64,000 nt of DNA, from assembly GCF_021155765.1 (NCBI RefSeq), contig NC_060117.1:8708001-8772000 (forward strand). Reading direction: 5' to 3'. Of the stretch, positions 61,201-64,000 are shown piece after piece. The position numbers were made by a program, and so were the translations under genes. Numbering within the stretch: the first letter of the stretch is position 1; every line of letters begins with the position of its first letter. This DNA is from Diprion similis (lineage: Eukaryota > Arthropoda > Insecta > Hymenoptera > Diprionidae). Below the pieces are notes generated by a model. The model searched no databases, was not told the DNA's origin, and saw nothing but the letters and a program-made list of their open reading frames with translations.

Positions 61201-62230
61201 ACAGGGGCTGAAGCGGACTTCCGGTTCGTGCGCGTTGCGTCCATCCGGGTTCGTCTGAAAATGTGGGAACCGACTGGAACCGTAGATTTAATTTTTTTTT
61301 CCAATGTCTTTTCTCGTCTTTTTTTTCAACGTGATTTTAACCGTACCGGTAATGAACAAAATCACCGGTTAGGGCCTGAGTTTGGATCACAGAGAACGTT
61401 GACCGCGGTGAACAGAGAAAAAATTCATTTTTTGTACTAACTAATATCAAAAATTTAGTAAAATGGCTATCTTTATATATTTTTGGAAATACATCAAATT
61501 TTTTACGTGTCACTGATGAGTGGTCGTTCTATTCAGTGACATTTTTAAAAATCAAGATTTCGTACAATTTATTTTCCGTTGTTTTTCCATGTTTCAAATT
61601 TCGGTTTATCGGCCATTCGATATATTGACTCTTCCAAGTAAAACTGAGCGTAAATTGATTTTCTTCGCTATAGACGATTCTGTTGAATTGTTTATTGGAG
61701 AAGAACGATTTTCGATTTAACGAATTGGAATTATTTAGATATTAGTCACAAAACTCACCCATTTAGACTGACGTACAAAATATTTGAAAAGATCAAATAA
61801 TTTCATCACTTTTAAGTAAAACTGTAATTGGAATCGAATAATCTTAATTTTGAAACAGATAAGATGTTGCTAATTAGTTTGTTGAATAATACAAATAACG
61901 TACTAATTAATTATTCTTACGCATTATTTCTTTTTTTGATTGTTCGTTATATGCGATATAATCTTAAGTTTCATTTACAAAAATCAAGATTCCTATGAAT
62001 CTTGCAATCACCGAATGTTTCCTATTGTTATTGTAAATTCTCAAAATCTTCATCAAGTTTGTAAATATTCCTTCAAGTTATTCTCAGTTCGCAATGACGA
62101 GACAATTCTTGGATTCCAGCGATATGAGCAAGATGAAAAAACAAGAATTATTTGTTTCCACATTTATAATCACGTATAGATACAAAGTAATTTAAAAATT
62201 TGCGTAATAACAGTATCCAAATTTAATTTT
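58290..62230. other. intron or intergenic stretch at the right side
   Basis: No gene is supported. It contains AT-rich DNA and T homopolymers (about 60305-60318). If the unidentified gene continues past the edge, this is its second intron. Confidence 0.4.
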
Positions 62231-62239
62231 TCCCCACAA

Positions 62240-62470
62240 TGTTAGAAAAATTTAACTAAACGTAATGTCCCAGTAGTTCCACTTTATGTTTGTGTTATTT
62301 GTCATATTTTTATTAGTAAATATAATACAAATTATTATAATTATGAGATTTAAATTGTCATATCAACATTTACTTCGTACTTTGTAATTTTTTTCACTTA
62401 GTAATCCATTAAAAATAGTTTAATGAACACAAAAATTGTAGTGGATCTACTGGGACATTTTTTTCTAACT
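62240..62470. mobile_element. short fold-back element, AATGTCCCAGTAGTTCCAC arms
   Basis: TAATGTCCCAGTAGTTCCAC at the left is matched by GTGGATCTACTGGGACATT at the right, with GTTAGAAAAAT and TTTTTTCTAAC outside. About 230 bp, AT-rich centre. Confidence 0.65.
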
Positions 62471-63057
62471 ATGCAGAAGCTAAAATAATATATAAACAAT
62501 GGTGACAAAAAGTTTCAGCTATTTTCTCGAAATCGATGCACCGATAGAAGAGAATTGTAAAAAAAAAAAAAAAATTGTTTTGGCGGTTTCTCATGATAAA
62601 CTTTTGTGAAAACAAAAAGAAAGCGTCGTTGCCAGGTTCTGTATACAGTTTACACGTACATATCAAGGAGTCTTACAGCGATTTCGTGTCTGTAGTAAAA
62701 AGTACTTACAGGTGAGTCAGAGCCAGGAAAGGAAGGGATCGGTGCGTGTCGACTGGCCACGCACTGTTAGATGCAGGCGTTCAACTCGTCGTACCAACAA
62801 TGAAAACGGGCCCTTGTTGATTACGATTACTGATTACTATTGAAAGGACTAAATTCACGTATTTCTTCCTTTATCCTGGCATTTGCCATGTTTTATGCAT
62901 CTGCGTTTTTCCTTCGCCCCTCTTTTTGCTTCTCTTCTTCGCGTTACAAGAACTTTTCAAAAACACAATCATGCAGGAATTGAAGCAATCTGTTTCATAC
63001 ACGCCGGAAATGATTTTTTCTTCAGTATAACATCTCCATTCGATGAAGAATTTTTTA

Positions 63058-63424
63058 TAACGGCATGGACATTGAAAAGTCCACTTTTTGTGGCAGTTTT
63101 CGTTCCGTAAAGTGACGCTTTATACGGCAGCGAACAAAGTTGCGGAATAAAGTCTTTATTCCGCAATTTTGATGCGCAGTTCGAAGTGCGCATCCCAAAC
63201 TGCCGAATAAAGTAGCTTCGTCGAACAGATCGCGACATAACCTCACTCTTCGTTTTGCTTTTCAATGCCCATACCGTAAAAAATATTGTGTGTGGCATGC
63301 CCGTAAAACATTTTTTGGCTCGGATAATTTCAGTACTCGCTTCCAGCTTGCCTTCAGCTCGTCCTGTAATCTTTATCCTTGCTAAAAAAAACAGGCGGTT
63401 TACGGGCATGCCACATAAATAGCT
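63058..63424. repeat. 367-bp dispersed repeat, copy 2 (partner at 13411)
   Basis: Same orientation and full length as the copy at 13411, including the GGAATAAAGTCTTTATTCC palindrome and the end GGCATGCCACATAAATAGCT. High similarity between copies about 50 kb apart suggests recent spread. Confidence 0.75.
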
Positions 63425-64000
63425 ATTTAATTTCTCGAGAGAATATTTTTTGCTTCCAAATTTTTGCTAGTAACTTTTTCTTAGGGTTCTAGACCGCCTG
63501 AAATGACTCGCTGCGTTAGGTTTTTCGATATGTTGATTAAACGAAAATTAAAAATTCCATTAGATCCATTAATCGAAGTATCAAAAGATTGTTGACGATT
63601 ACAAACGAGTCATATTTTTCTCATATACTTCGAAATAACACAAAAGCGTCGTTTTTCATCAGTAACAGGGAGTCGCCGCCAGATGTCGCTGAGCGCATTT
63701 CGTTCCCGCGGCCAAAGGAACTAGTAAAATAACGCTGAAATATAACCTCAATGTTTACGTTTCGAATGAAATTCAAGAGAAATCGACAACAGATCAAGAT
63801 TAGCATGAATCATCTTTTCGACTTGTAAACCTACTAACGATAAATGCGTTTTGGGAAAACATGTGAAATCTCTGGTGGAACCTTGAAACTTAAAATTCGA
63901 GGCGATGCTATCTGCCGGTTGCCGTCAGAGTTGCTTGCCCGTGAAGAGATATTATATCTTATGCCTGTATACTACATACTCATTGCCAACACAACACAAC

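Noticed and set aside
1..64000. CRISPR arrays, operons or bacterial features
   Set aside because: Introns, polyadenylation signals and insect gene families show nuclear eukaryotic DNA; none of these features is present.

Overview
The window looks like AT-rich nuclear DNA of an insect, most likely a hymenopteran. The reasons are multi-exon genes with GT-AG introns, insect-type orthologues, a cycle gene that keeps the vertebrate BMAL1-type C-terminus (lost in Drosophila but kept in bees, wasps and sawflies), and short interstitial TTAGG-type runs. The order is an inference; the window does not identify the species.

Layout. (1) 1-30.6 kb, plus strand: the clock gene cycle (BMAL1/ARNTL orthologue), from a small 5' exon to its stop codon. 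The 5' end lies left of the window. The exon just upstream of the bHLH exon is present twice, in frame, inside a tandem duplication of about 0.85 kb. (2) 31-37.4 kb: a gene-poor gap with fold-back elements and one orphan open frame. (3) 37.8-40.0 kb, minus strand: POLR1F (RPA43/TWISTNB), the RNA polymerase I stalk subunit, in four exons (500 aa). (4) 42.9-50.0 kb, plus strand: BRCA2 in 13 exons (1602 aa from the first ATG), with three canonical and two possible degenerate BRC units and a shortened tower region. (5) 50-54.7 kb: a repeat-rich gap. (6) From about 54.75 kb, plus strand: a CpG-rich promoter with an NRF1/Ewg palindrome and the first two coding exons of a gene I do not recognise; it runs off the right edge.

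All exon joins for cycle, POLR1F and BRCA2 were checked for reading phase by hand and are consistent: cycle is continuous from 593 to its stop, POLR1F is 1503 nt and BRCA2 is 4809 nt.

The rest is dominated by non-autonomous fold-back (long inverted-repeat) elements of at least ten kinds. Some sit next to genes: one starts about ten bases after the POLR1F stop codon, one lies just upstream of the BRCA2 start, and one lies just upstream of the last promoter. There are also degenerate arrays of GATTAATCGA-type words and a dispersed family related to GATTCGTAATCAGCGACC.

The three named genes do not form one pathway: transcriptional clock activator, Pol I subunit, and RAD51 mediator of homologous recombination. 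The best candidate for something new is the duplicated in-frame cycle exon. Next are the BRCA2 architecture and the fold-back elements that appear to supply gene ends or promoters.
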